DNA of 64,000 nt from Platynereis dumerilii (taxonomy: Eukaryota > Annelida > Polychaeta > Phyllodocida > Nereididae): contig JAPTHN010000011.1 in NCBI GenBank assembly GCA_026936325.1, positions 32,150,629 to 32,214,628 on the forward strand, written 5' to 3'. Position numbers and translations under genes: made by a program. A model generated the notes under the pieces. That model was not told the DNA's origin, did no database searches, and saw nothing but the letters and a program-made list of their open reading frames with translations. Of this stretch, positions 48,877 to 60,522 are shown piece after piece. Positions within the stretch are counted from its first letter, which is position 1; the number at the start of each line of letters is the position of its first letter.

Positions 48877-50756
48877 TTTTTTTTTTCTTGGCCAGTAGGT
48901 TTTTGTGCTAGAGACTTGAAACTTGGTACATATATAGTCCATGGTTAGTACTTCATTTTGGGAGAAGATGGTTGACCTTGACCTTGAACTCAAGGTCACA
49001 GGTCATCTCAAAGTCGAAAATTGGAAAACTTAAAAGTGGAATAACTTTTTTAATATTACAAGAATCAATTTGAAACTTTGGAATATATATATAAACATGT
49101 ATCCCAACATTTGTAACCCATAATTGTTTTTGTGCAATGAGGGTAAGGGGGTAATTACCCCAATTTGACTAAAACAGGTTTGCACAGGTTTCCAGAAAAA
49201 CTAAGCAAGCTAGAAACTCAGTTCTTTCACTGATAGGTAGCCTGACTAACCATTCAAGGTAAGTGATATTTTATATTTTGATTATGTGAAGGGGTAACTA
49301 TGTAATGGGGTGTTGAAAATAGGGTGTTTTGCCCCAAGAGTGAAAACATTGTAAAACTTTGGTTTTAATGAAAGGATTTCAATGATAGTCTGGTAATATA
49401 TTAATGGTTTCTGTATTATGTAATCCTTGTTGCCCGAAGCTTGGTAATTACCCCCCAAAAAGGGGTAAATGTCTATAACTTGTGATTGACCTGGACGATT
49501 TTCTTCAAATTTTGCACACGTTTGGGAATTTGACTCAGGCACATATTAAACGAATAAATTTAACAGTATTGCCAACATAGGGTATTTACCCTCGTAATCA
49601 ATGCCAAAAGGGGTGAATATATATTTTGAGGAGTTATGTTGTTCAAAATGGAATATCAGCTGTATGTTTGGTCTACGGGTATCCGGTTGGATTTTACTGG
49701 ATGAAAAGTTTCTGTTTTGGGTAATTACCCCCAAAAGGGGTAAATGTCTATAACTTGTGATTGACATGGACGATTTACTTCAAATTTTGCACACGTTTGG
49801 GATATTGACTCAGGCACATATTAAACAAATAATTTTAACAGTATTGCCAACATAGGGTATTTACCCTCGTAATCAATGCCAAAAGGGGTGAATATATATT
49901 TTGAGGAGTTATGTTGTTCAAAATGGAATATCAGCTGTATGTTTGGTCTACTGCTATCCGGTTGGATTTTACTGGATGAAAACTTTCTGTTTTGGGTAAT
50001 TACCCCCAAAAGGGGTAAATGACTATAACTTGTGATTGACATGGACGATTTACTTCAAATTTTGCACACGTTTGTGACATTGACTCAGACACATGCTAAA
50101 AGGAAAAAATTCACAGAATAGGGTGATTTACCCTCGTAATCAAGTTCTAAGGGGGTAAATACATATTTTGAAGAACTTGGTTGTTTAAAATGGAATATTA
50201 GTTGCACGTTTGGTCTAGGTTATTCGTATGGATGTTACGGGATGAAAAGTTTCGGTTTTTAATAATTACCCCCAGAAGGGGTAAATGACTATAACTTGTG
50301 ACTGACATGGACGATTTACTTCAAATTTTGCACACGTATGGGATATTGACTCAGGCACATGTTGATAGAGAAAATGTTACAATATAGGATAATTTACCCT
50401 CGTAATCAAGGTCAAAGGGGGGTAAATACGTATTTTGAGGAATTTGGTTGTTTAAAATGGAATGTCAAGTTTATGTTGGATCTAGGCTTGTACTTAATGG
50501 ATGTTACTGGATGAACAGTTTCGGTTTTAGGTAGTAACCCCCAAAAGGGGTAAATGGCTATATCTTGTGATTGACATGGACAATTTTCTTCAAATTTTGC
50601 ATGGGCTAAGTGTGTCTACTTTACGACATAATATAAGTAGAAACTTCAGCTTACAGGGTCTCTACCATAATAGTCCGACATAGTCTCATATAATTTGTTT
50701 TACTCATATATTTGAGGTCGAATCATTGCCTAACCTTTTTAAAGGTTGAATACTAG
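48797..50756 (+). mobile_element. Family B copy, diverged subfamily (B5)
   Basis: Palindrome ATGATTCGAC..GAATCAT at 48797-48822, long (ATT)n and T run to about 48887, core repeats with TAATTACCCCCAAAAGGGG, GTCGAATCAT at 50718 matching its own palindrome, hairpin ACCTTTTTAAAGGT, CTAG 50753-50756. Confidence 0.85.
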
Positions 50757-52729
50757 TTATTATTATTATTATTTGGCCATTTTTATCCAGTCAGTTTTTG
50801 TCATAGAGCCTTGAAATTTTGTACATAGGTAGTCCTTGGTAAGTACTTTCATTTTTTGTGAAAATGGTTGACCTTGACCTTGAACTCAAGGTCACAGGTC
50901 ATCTCAAAGTCAAATTTTTCAAAATTTCAAAGTGGATTATCTCTTTTAATATCATTGTTAGAATATTAAGACTTGGTAATCTCAATATGAACATGTGTTG
51001 CTACATTTTTGGCCTATATCCTTTATTGGGAGATGAGGGTAAAGGGGTATTTACCCCCTTCTGACAAAAACCAGTTGCTCATGTTTTCAGAGAAAACTAT
51101 AATGGCTAGAGGCTCAGTTTTTGCTGTAATTGATAGCCTGACTACTCATCCATGGTAAGACACCTTTTATATTTTGATCAAACAAGGGGTTTTTGAGTTA
51201 TGGGACTTTCAAAAATGAGTGTTTTGTCCAAAAAGTGAAAACAATTTTTAACTTTGGTTTGAATGGAGGGAATTTCATGAAACTTGGTGTGTATATAGTA
51301 TTCATGAATTACAGTCACATTATGGAATAAAAATGACTTTTTGGGGGAAATTACCCCAAAAGGGGTAATTGACTCTAACTTGTGATTAACATGGGCGAAA
51401 TTCTCCAAATTTTGCAGAAGTCCAGTATATTGACATGGGGACATAATGCAAGTATGATTTTGATGTCAAGGGGTAATTTACCCCCTTATTCTGGATCGAA
51501 AGGGGTGAATATGTGTTTTGACCAGTTATTGTGTATTGAATGATACAATAGGCATCGTTTGAGACTTTCCTTCGTGCTGTGGATGTTCCTGGATAAAAAT
51601 TGTCGTTTTTAGGTAATTACCCCAAAAAGGGGTAAAAAGTCATAACTTTTGATTGACTTGGACGATTTTCTCCAAATTTGGCACATGTTTAGTATCTTGA
51701 CATGTGGACATAATGCAAGTACGATTTTGATGTCATGGGGTAATTTACCCCCATATTCAAGATCGAAAGGGGTGAATATGTGTTTTGAGCAGTTCTTATC
51801 TTTGCAATGGTATAATAGGCATCGGTTGGGACTTTACTTCACAATACAGATGTCCTTAGGTGAAAATTGTCATTTTAAGGTAATTACCCCCCAAAAAGGG
51901 GTAAATATTCATAACTTTTGACTGGCTGGGACGATTTCCTTCAAATTTTGCACAAGTTTAGTATCTTGACATGGGCACATAATGCAAGTATGATTTTGAT
52001 GTCATGGGTTAATTTACCCCCATATTCTGGATTGAAAGGGCGAATATGTGTTTTGAGCAGTTCTTATCTTTGCAATGGTATAATAGGCATCGGTTGGGAC
52101 TTTACTTCACACCATTTTTGTTTTTGGGTTAAAATTGCCGTTTTTAGATAATTACCCCCAAAAAGAGGTAAATATTCATAACTTTTGATTGACTTGGACG
52201 ATTTTCTTCAAATTTTGCACAGGTTTAGTATCTTGACATGGGGACATAATGCAAGTACGATATGGATGTCATGGGGTTATTTACCCCCATATTCCAGATC
52301 GAAGGGGGTGAATATGTGTTTTGAGCAGTTCTTATCTTTGCAATGGTATAACAGGCATCGGTTGGGACTTAACTTCACACCATTGATGTTTTTGAGTTAA
52401 AATGGCCGTTTTTAGTTAATTACCCCAAAAAAGGGGTAAATATTCATAACTTTTGATTGACTTGGATGATTTTCTTCAAATTTTGCACAGGTTTAGTATC
52501 TTGACATGGGGACATAATTCAAGTTTGACTTTGATGTCACCGGGTAATTTACCCTGAAAATCAATGCCAAAAGGGATGAACAAGTATTTTGAGCAGTTTT
52601 TGTGTTTTCAACGGTATATTTGGTTATGTGTTTCCATTGATTTTTCGTATGAATTGTTCAATCTTTTGCCTGCAAGCCCACGTATTCCATGTCGATTTAT
52701 TCCCTACCTTTTCAAAGGTTGACTGCTAG
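50757..52729 (+). mobile_element. Family B body without adjacent palindrome
   Basis: Begins in the TTATTATT tract and follows the B4 text almost base for base (TTGGCCATTTTTATCCAG, core repeats, GTCGATTTAT, CTAG 52726-52729). Its 5' palindrome is probably one of those stacked at 46653-46733, separated by the inserted copies. Confidence 0.75.
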
Positions 52730-54704
52730 TTATTATTATTATTATTATTTGGCCATTTTTATCCAGTCAGTTTTTGTCATAGAGACTTGAAATTTTGTAC
52801 ATAGGTAGTCCTTGGTAAGTACTTTCATTTTTTGTGAAAATGGTTGACCTTGACCTTGAACTCAAGGTCACAGGTCATCTCAAAGTCAAATTTTTCACAA
52901 TTTATAAGTGGATTATCTCTTTTAATATCATTGTTAGAATATTAAGACTTGGTAATCTTTATATGAACATGTGTTGCTACATTTTTGGCCTATATCGTTT
53001 ATTGGGAGATGAGGGTAAAGGGGTATTTACCCCCTTCTGACAAAAACCAGTTGCTCATGTTTTCAGAGAAAACTATAATGGCTAGAGGCTCAGTTTTTGC
53101 TGTAATTGATAGCCTGACTACTCATCCATGGTAAGACACCTTTTATATTTTGATCAAACAAGGGGTTTTTGAGTTATGGGACTTTCAAAAATGGGTGTTT
53201 TGTCCAAAAAGTGAAAACATTTTTTAACTTTGGTTTGAATGGAGGGAATTTCATGAAACTTGGTGTGTATATAGTATTCATGAATTACAGTCACATTATG
53301 GAATAAAAATGACGTTTTGGGGGAAATTACCCCAAAAGGGGTAATTGACTCTAACTTGTGATTAACATGGGCGAATTTCTCCAAATTTTGCAGAAGTCCA
53401 GTATATTGACATGGGGACATAATGCAAGTATCATTTTGATGTCAAAGGGTAATTTACCCCCTTATTCTGGATCGAAAGGGGTGAATATGTGTTTTGACCA
53501 GTTATTGTGTATTGAATGATACAATAGGCATTGTTTGAGACTTTCCTTCGTGCTGTGGATGTTCCTGGATAAAAATTGTCGTTTTTAGGTAATTACCCCA
53601 AAAAGGGGTAAAAAGTCATAACTTTTGATTGACTTGGACGATTTTCTCCAAATTTTGCACATGTTTAGTATCTTGACATGTGGACATAATGCAAGTACGA
53701 TTTTGATGTCATGGGGTAATTTACCCCCATATTCAAGATCGAAAGGGGTGAATATGTGTTTTGAGCAGTTCTTATCTTTGCAATGGTATAATAGGCATCG
53801 GTTGGGACTTTACTTCACAATACAGATGTCCTTAGGTGAAAATTGTCATTTTAAGGTAATTACCCCCAAAAAGGGGTAAATATTCATAACTTTTGACTGG
53901 CTTGGACGATTTCCTTCAAATTTTGCACAAGTTTAGTATCTTGACATGGGCACATAATGCAAGTATGATTTTGATGTCATGGGTTAATTTACCCCCATAT
54001 TCTGGATTGAAAGGGCGAATATGTGTTTTGAGCAGTTCTTATCTTTGCAATGGTATAATAGGCATCGGTTGGGACTTTACTTCACACCATTTTTGTTTTT
54101 GGGTTAAAATTGCCGTTTTTAGATAATTACCCCCAAAAAGAGGTAAATATTCATAACTTTTGATTGACTTGGACGATTTTCTTCAAATTTTGCACAGGTT
54201 TAGTATCTTGACATGGGGACATAATGCAAGTACGATATGGATGTTATGAGGTTATTTACCCCCATATTCCAGATCGAAGGGGGTGAATATGTGTTTTGAG
54301 CAGTTCTTATCTTTGCAATGGTATAACAGGCATCGGTTGGGACTTTAGTTCACACCATTGATGTTTTTGAGTTAAAATGGCCGTTTTTAGTTAATTACCC
54401 CAAAAAAGGGGTAAATATTCATAACTTTTGATTGACTTGGATGATTTTCTTCAAATTTTGCACAGGTTTAGTATCTTGACATGGGGACATAATTCAAGTT
54501 TGACTTTGATGTCACCGGGTAATTTACCCTGAAAATCAATGCCAAAAGGGATGAACAAGTATTTTGAGCAGTTTTTGTGTTTTCAATGGTATATTTGGTT
54601 ATGTGTTTCCATTGATTTTTCGTATGAATTGCTCAATCTTTTGCCTGCAAGCCCACGTATTCCATGTCGATTTATATCCTACCTTTTCAAAGGTTGACTG
54701 CTAG
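52730..54704 (+). mobile_element. Family B body, second near-identical copy
   Basis: Same text as 50757-52729 with few changes; CTAG 54701-54704. It could be a nested host body or a tandem duplication of its neighbour. Confidence 0.75.
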
Positions 54705-56127
54705 TTATTATTATTATTATTTTATTTCACTTTGAGCTAGAGCTTTGAAATTTGGTACATATATAGCCATGGGTTAGTAGATTATTTTTCCAAAAAATCT
54801 TTGACCTTGACCTTGAATTCAAGGTCACAGGTCATCTCAAAGTCAAATTTTTTAAATTTTCAAAGTGGATTATCTCTCTTAATATTAAAGTTACAGATTC
54901 AAGTCTAAGGAATCTTTATACAAACATGATTTGCTACATTTTTCATATCTGGCCATTTTTGTGCTATGAGGGTAAAAGGGTATTTACCCCCTTTTGACAA
55001 AAACCAGTTGCTCATGTTTTCAGAGAAAACTATAATGGTTAGAGGCTCGGTTTTTGCTGTAATTGATAGCCTGACTAAATACCCATGGTAAGTGGGGTTT
55101 TATATTTTGATCAGAGAAGGGGTTTTTGAGTTATGACTGATTCAAAAATGGGTGTTTTGTCAAAAAAGTGAAAACATTTTTTAACTTTGGTTTGAATGGA
55201 GGGATTTTGATGAAACTTGGTGTGTATGAAGTATTCATGAATTGGAATCTTATCATGCAATAAAAATGATGTTTTGGGGTAATTACCCCAAAAGGGGTAA
55301 ATTCCTATAACTTTTGATTGACTTGGACGATTGTCTTCAAATTTTTCAAATGTTCAGTATGCTGACTTGGAAACATAGAGCAAGTACAATTTTGATGCTG
55401 TGGGGTAATTTACCCTCATAATCAAGGTCGAAAGGGGTAAATGTGTTTTCGGAACACTTCTTGCATATCTAATGGCATATTAGGTATCAGGTGGGTCTTA
55501 CCTTTTCAATGTAGGTGTTGCAAGATAATAGTTGTTGTTTTTAGGTAATTACCCCCAAAAAGGGGTAAATAGCTATAACTTTTGATTGAATTGGACGATT
55601 TTCTCCACACTTTGCACATGTTCCGTCAGATGATTTTGAGATATGGTGCTTGTAGGTTTTTGGTGTTCTGGAGTAAACTACCCCCGTAATCAAGGTGGAA
55701 AGGGGTAAATATGTATTCTTAGCATTTCTTGTATATTTGATAATTTATTAGGCATCAACTTGGTCTTACATTTTCACTGTTGGTGTTACAAGATCATAAA
55801 AGTTGTTGTTTTTTGGCATTTTGTAATTTCCCCCAAAAAGGGGTAAATAGCTATAACTTTTGATTGAATAGAACGATTTTCTTCAAATTTGTCACATTAT
55901 CAGTATGCTGACTTAGAGACATAGCGCAAGTACAATTTTGATTTTGTGTGATACTTTACCTGCATAATCAAGGTCGCAAGGGTAAATATATATTCTGAAG
56001 CAAAAACGTTTGATTGTAGGGTTATAAATCCTCTTAATTATGGTAAAATTTGGTCAATATTTTGCCAATAATCCCAAATTCTTTCCCAGTCGATTTATTC
56101 CCTACCTTTTCAAAGGTTGACTGCTAG
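54705..56127 (+). mobile_element. Family B body, older diverged copy
   Basis: Starts TTATTATTATTATTTTATTT, then TTTGAGCTAGAGCTTTGAAA and diverged core repeats. Ends GTCGATTTATTCCCTACC, hairpin ACCTTTTCAAAGGT, CTAG 56124-56127. It carries more differences than the other bodies, so it is the likely oldest host copy of this nest. Confidence 0.75.
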
Positions 56128-56129
56128 TT

Positions 56130-58459
56130 AAGAATTTACCATTACATGGTAAATTCTTATTGTTTTTGGTATTATTCTTCTTATTATTATTATTATTTCA
56201 CTTTTTTTGCTCCGATTTTCATGAAACTTGGTCACAGGGTCCCTCTATGACTGAAACTCACCCACCTGGAATAAAAATGACCTTGACCTATTTTTCAAGG
56301 TCACAGGGCCTTTCAAACATGAAATTTGGTATATTTACATGGCCTATCACTCCGGAACCAACACAGGTAGCACTGTTCTAGAGGGCATGTCTTACTAAAA
56401 AGTACTTGGCTGTATTTTGGCACAAAAATTTCTGAAGTCGCTCAAGCGCAACCGTAGCTACAGCGAAAAACACTGTTTTCGGTTGCTCTCCAGAATGGAC
56501 AAAAGCGAAATAGCTGGAACAAAGCCGATGGCACCAGAAGATGCCCAGTATCTGGGACCAGTGCATGTGAGGTTTTTCGTTCAGATATCTGCAACGGTTT
56601 CCGAGCAGTGGCCATTTTAGTGATATGAGTCCGTGCAACATGGGGTGTGGGTCTCAGAACACCATGAAGGAATCATTTGAGGTCATGCAAATGTATAACA
56701 AACTACCCTTAACATACCCCAAAAACCCCATACAGACCTTCAGATTTGACCTTGACCTCATTTTTCAAGGTCATTTGACCCCTCAAAGTTCAAATATGGG
56801 CGATTTTCAAAAATTCTGAAAATTATCTTTTTTTTCAGATATCAGTCTCATCTTCTGGTTTCTGGAAGGCGCCAGCCAATTTGTTTGATGCCTGAAATCG
56901 GAATTCAGATATCCTTTCATGCTGATTTGTTAAAAAATCACGAATATTGCATACCGCGCGACATGTAAAAACACCCTAGTTTTGCCCTCTGGATAGATAA
57001 ATATTGATGCCACGCAGTTCAAACAATTGAATTACCCCCCCAAAGTCACACACTGCCAATCTGGGGAAAATATTGGATTTGACCTAGATATGTTTTTTCA
57101 AGGTCAAACTCAAGGTCAAATATTAGGCGAAATTGGACATTTGAGACATTACATTTTTCTTAACAGGGAAGCAATTGAGGGATTTGCATTATCTCATCAG
57201 CATTTGGTGCCATAATACCCTAGAGGCCCCACGCAAAATTTGAAGGCCCTCGGATTGACCTACATTGCACAATTGAGGTCACAAGGTCAAGAAATGACTT
57301 GAAAATTGACCTGCTCATTTGTCAACATTGCACTTGTACCCATACTTTGACGTTCTGTATCTCCGGTTCTAATTAAGCTACAGGAAAACTAAAAACATAT
57401 TTGGAAAGCCCAGATTCTCTTCTAGTATTTGTTTTCTATACATTTTAACGTATCTCTATTAGTTAAAAAGATCGCCCGACCCTGAAAAAATCATGTTTCC
57501 GGTCATGATTTAGCATCTTTGCATTTTTTTTACTCAGAAATACATCTTCAAAAAATTCAATAATATTTGGGGGTGTAGTCCTAACACATTTACACTAGTT
57601 TGTGCAATTTCAAGTCTCTACTCCCAACCGTTTGCCTTCTGCAACAAATTGAAGTTCAAAACTTGACATTTTCAGGGACCATTTTTCGATGAAATATTGC
57701 AATTTTACTGTTATTTCAATGGGCTGTATCTCCGGTTCTTATAAAGCTACATGCATGACACAAGCAGTTTTGGAAAGCACAGATTCTCCTCTTAATTTAA
57801 TTTATTAGGTATTTTCTTGTAACATCGACAGGTAAAAAGATCGGTGAACCTTGAAAAATTCATCTTTCCCACACCTTATCAAATGACTGTAGCTCTGCAG
57901 AGACTGGAACATCAGCTTTCACTCTTGTTAGGTGCTTAGGGTAATCATAATTGTGCATCATGGTGGCACTTTTCATCATGGTGGCACTGTGCATCATGGT
58001 GGCACTGTGCATCATCATGACACTGTGCATCATGGTGGCCCTGTGCATCATTGTGGCACTGTGCATCACTGTGGCACGATGGCAGGCTGCACCAAAATGG
58101 CAGGGTGCACCACAGTGTCACCATGCACCACAGTGCCAGTGTGCACAACGGTGTCAGTGTGCACAACAGTGTCAGTGTGCAACACAGTGGCATTGTGCAA
58201 CACAGTGGCAGTTTAGACAACAGCAGTGTGCACCACAGTGGCAGTTTAGCACCGCAGTCACAGTCACAGTCACAGTGGCACTGTGCACCAGAGTGGCAGT
58301 GTGATGAGCAGCGACTCTGTTCGCCACCGTCTCAATGTGCACCACGGTGACACTGTGCACCGCAAAATTGTTGCAAGCTGTCTTTGGGCTATGCTGCATG
58401 AACTGTTAAAAGCTTGGTAAATTCTTAGTCACTGACCTTGGTCAGTTACAGGGTTCTAG
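56130..58459 (+). mobile_element. Family C full copy (C1)
   Basis: Palindrome AAGAATTTACC..GGTAAATTCTT at 56130-56158, ATTGTTTTTGGTATTATTC, (TTA)n, core with TGACCTTGACCTATTTTTCA and AAGGTCA, a CATGGTGGCACTGTG minisatellite at 57955-58360, TGGTAAATTCTTAG, hairpin ACTGACCTTGGTCAGT, CTAG 58456-58459. Confidence 0.85.
57955..58360 (+). repeat. GTGCAC/GGTGGCA minisatellite in C1
   Basis: 18-bp units of CATCATGGTGGCACTGTG changing to CACCACAGTGGCAGTGTG. Units are a multiple of three with no stops, so several frames on both strands stay open; these are not genes. Same array at 62306-62720. Confidence 0.9.
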
Positions 58460-58461
58460 TT

Positions 58462-58508
58462 AAGAATTTACCATTACATGGTAAATTCTTATTGTTTTTG
58501 GTATTATT
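58462..58508 (+). mobile_element. Family C copy C2, 5' part
   Basis: Palindrome 58462-58490 and ATTGTTTTTGGTATTATT, identical to C1 up to the point where B6 enters. The rest of C2 resumes at 60523. Confidence 0.85.
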
Positions 58509-60522
58509 ATGATTCGACATATATGGAGAATCATTTTGAACTCTTTGATATTATTATTATTATTATTTGGCCACTTTTTGCCAGTTAGTTTTTGTGCTAG
58601 AGACTTGAAATTTTGTACATAGGTAGTCCTTGGTAAGTACTTTCATTTTTTGTAAAAATGGTTGACCTTGACCTTGAACTCAAGGTCACAGGTCATCTCA
58701 AAGTCAAATTTTCCAAAATTTCAAAGTGGATTATCTCTTTTAATATCATTGTTAGAAAATTAGGACTTAGGAACCTTTATATAAACATGTGTTGCTACAA
58801 TTTTGGCCTATATCGTTTATTGGGAGATGAGGGTAAAGGGGTATTTACCCCCTTTTGACAAAAACCAGTTGCTCATGTTTTCAGAGAAAACTATAATGGC
58901 TAGAGGCTCAGTTTTTGCTGTAATTGATAGCCTGACTGCTCATCCATGGTAAGACACTTTTTATATTTTGATCAAACTTGGGGTTTCTGAGTTATTGGAC
59001 TTTCAAAAATGGGTGTTTTGTCCAAAAAGTGAAAACATTTTTTAACTTTGGTTTGAATGGACAGAATTTAATGAAACTTGGTGTGTATATAGTATTCATG
59101 AATTACAGTCACATCATCAAATAAAAATAACGTTTTGGGGGTAATTACCCCAAAAGGGGTAATTGACTCTAACTTTTGATTAACATGGACGATTTTCTCC
59201 AAATTTTGCACAAGTCCAGTATATTGACATGGGGAGATAATGCAAGTATGATTTTGATGTCAAGGGGAAATTTACCCCCTTATTATGGATCGAAAGGGGT
59301 GAATATGTGTTTTGAGCAGTTATTGTGTATTGAATGATACAATAGGCATCGTTTGAGACTAACCTTTGTGCTGTGGATGTTCCTGGATAAAAATTGTCGT
59401 TTTTAGGTAATTACCCCAAAAAGGGGTAAAAAGTCATAACTTTTGATTGACTTGGACGATATTCTCCAAATTTTGCACAGGTTTAGTATCTTGACATGGG
59501 GACATAATGCAAGTACGATTTTGATGTAATGGGGTAATTTACCCCCATATTCAAGATCGAAAGGGGTGAATATGTTTTTTGAGCAGTTCTTGTCTTTCCA
59601 ATGGTACAATTGGCATCGGTTGGGACTTTACTTCACACCATTGATGTTTTTTGGTTAAAATTGCCATTTTTAGGTAATTACCCCCAAAAAGGGGTAAATA
59701 TTCATATCTTTTGACTGACTTGGACGATTTCCTTCAAGTTTTGCACAAGTTTAGTATCTTGACATGGGCACATAATGCAAGTATGATTTTGATGTCATGG
59801 GTTAATTTACCCCCATATTCAGGATCGAAAGGGGCGAATATGTGTTTTGAGCAGTTCTTATCTTTGCAATGATATAACAGGTATCGGTTGGGACTTTACT
59901 TCACACCATTGATGTTTTTGTGTTAAAATTGCCGTTTTTAGGTAATTACCCCAAAAAAGGGGTAAATATTCATAACTTTTGATTGACTTGGACGATTTTC
60001 TTCAAATTTTGCACAGGTTTAGTATCTTGACATGGGGGCATAATGCAAGTACGATATGGATGTCATGGGGTTATTTACCCCCATATTCCGGATCGAAAGG
60101 GGTGAATATGTGTTTTGAGCAGTTCTTATCTTTGCAATGGTATAACAGGCATCGGTTGGGACTCTACTTCACACCATTGATGTTTTTGGGTTAAAATTGC
60201 CATTTTTAGGTAATTACCCCCAAAACGGGGTAAATATTCATAACTTTTGATTGACTTGGATGATTTTCTTCAAATTTTGCACAGGTTTAGTATCTTGACG
60301 TGGGGACATAATTCAAGTTTGACTTTGATGTCACGGGGTAATTTACCCTCAGAATCAATGCCAAAAGGGTTGAACAAGTATTTTGAGCAGTTTTGTGTTT
60401 TCAATGGTATATTTGGTTATGTGTTTCCATTGATTTTTCATATGAATTGTTCAATCTTTTGCCTGCAAGCCCAGGTATTCCATGTCGAATCATTCTCTAC
60501 CTTTTCAAAGGTTGACTGCTAG
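58509..60522 (+). mobile_element. Family B full copy (B6) inserted in C2
   Basis: Palindrome ATGATTCGAC..GAATCAT 58509-58534, (TTA)n, AGGTCA block at 58663, about five ~267-bp core repeats, GTCGAATCAT at 60484, hairpin ACCTTTTCAAAGGT, CTAG 60519-60522. Confidence 0.9.

Noticed and set aside
57932-58399. Long open frames on both strands (also 62283-62750)
   Set aside because: They are produced by an 18-bp minisatellite without stops; His/Cys/Met-rich low-complexity text, repeated in another family C copy.
46924-60522. Repeated 60-90 codon frames (MIDLDDFLQIL.., MKMVDLDLEL..)
   Set aside because: Translation of the family B core repeats, no coding signature, and shadows on the other strand.
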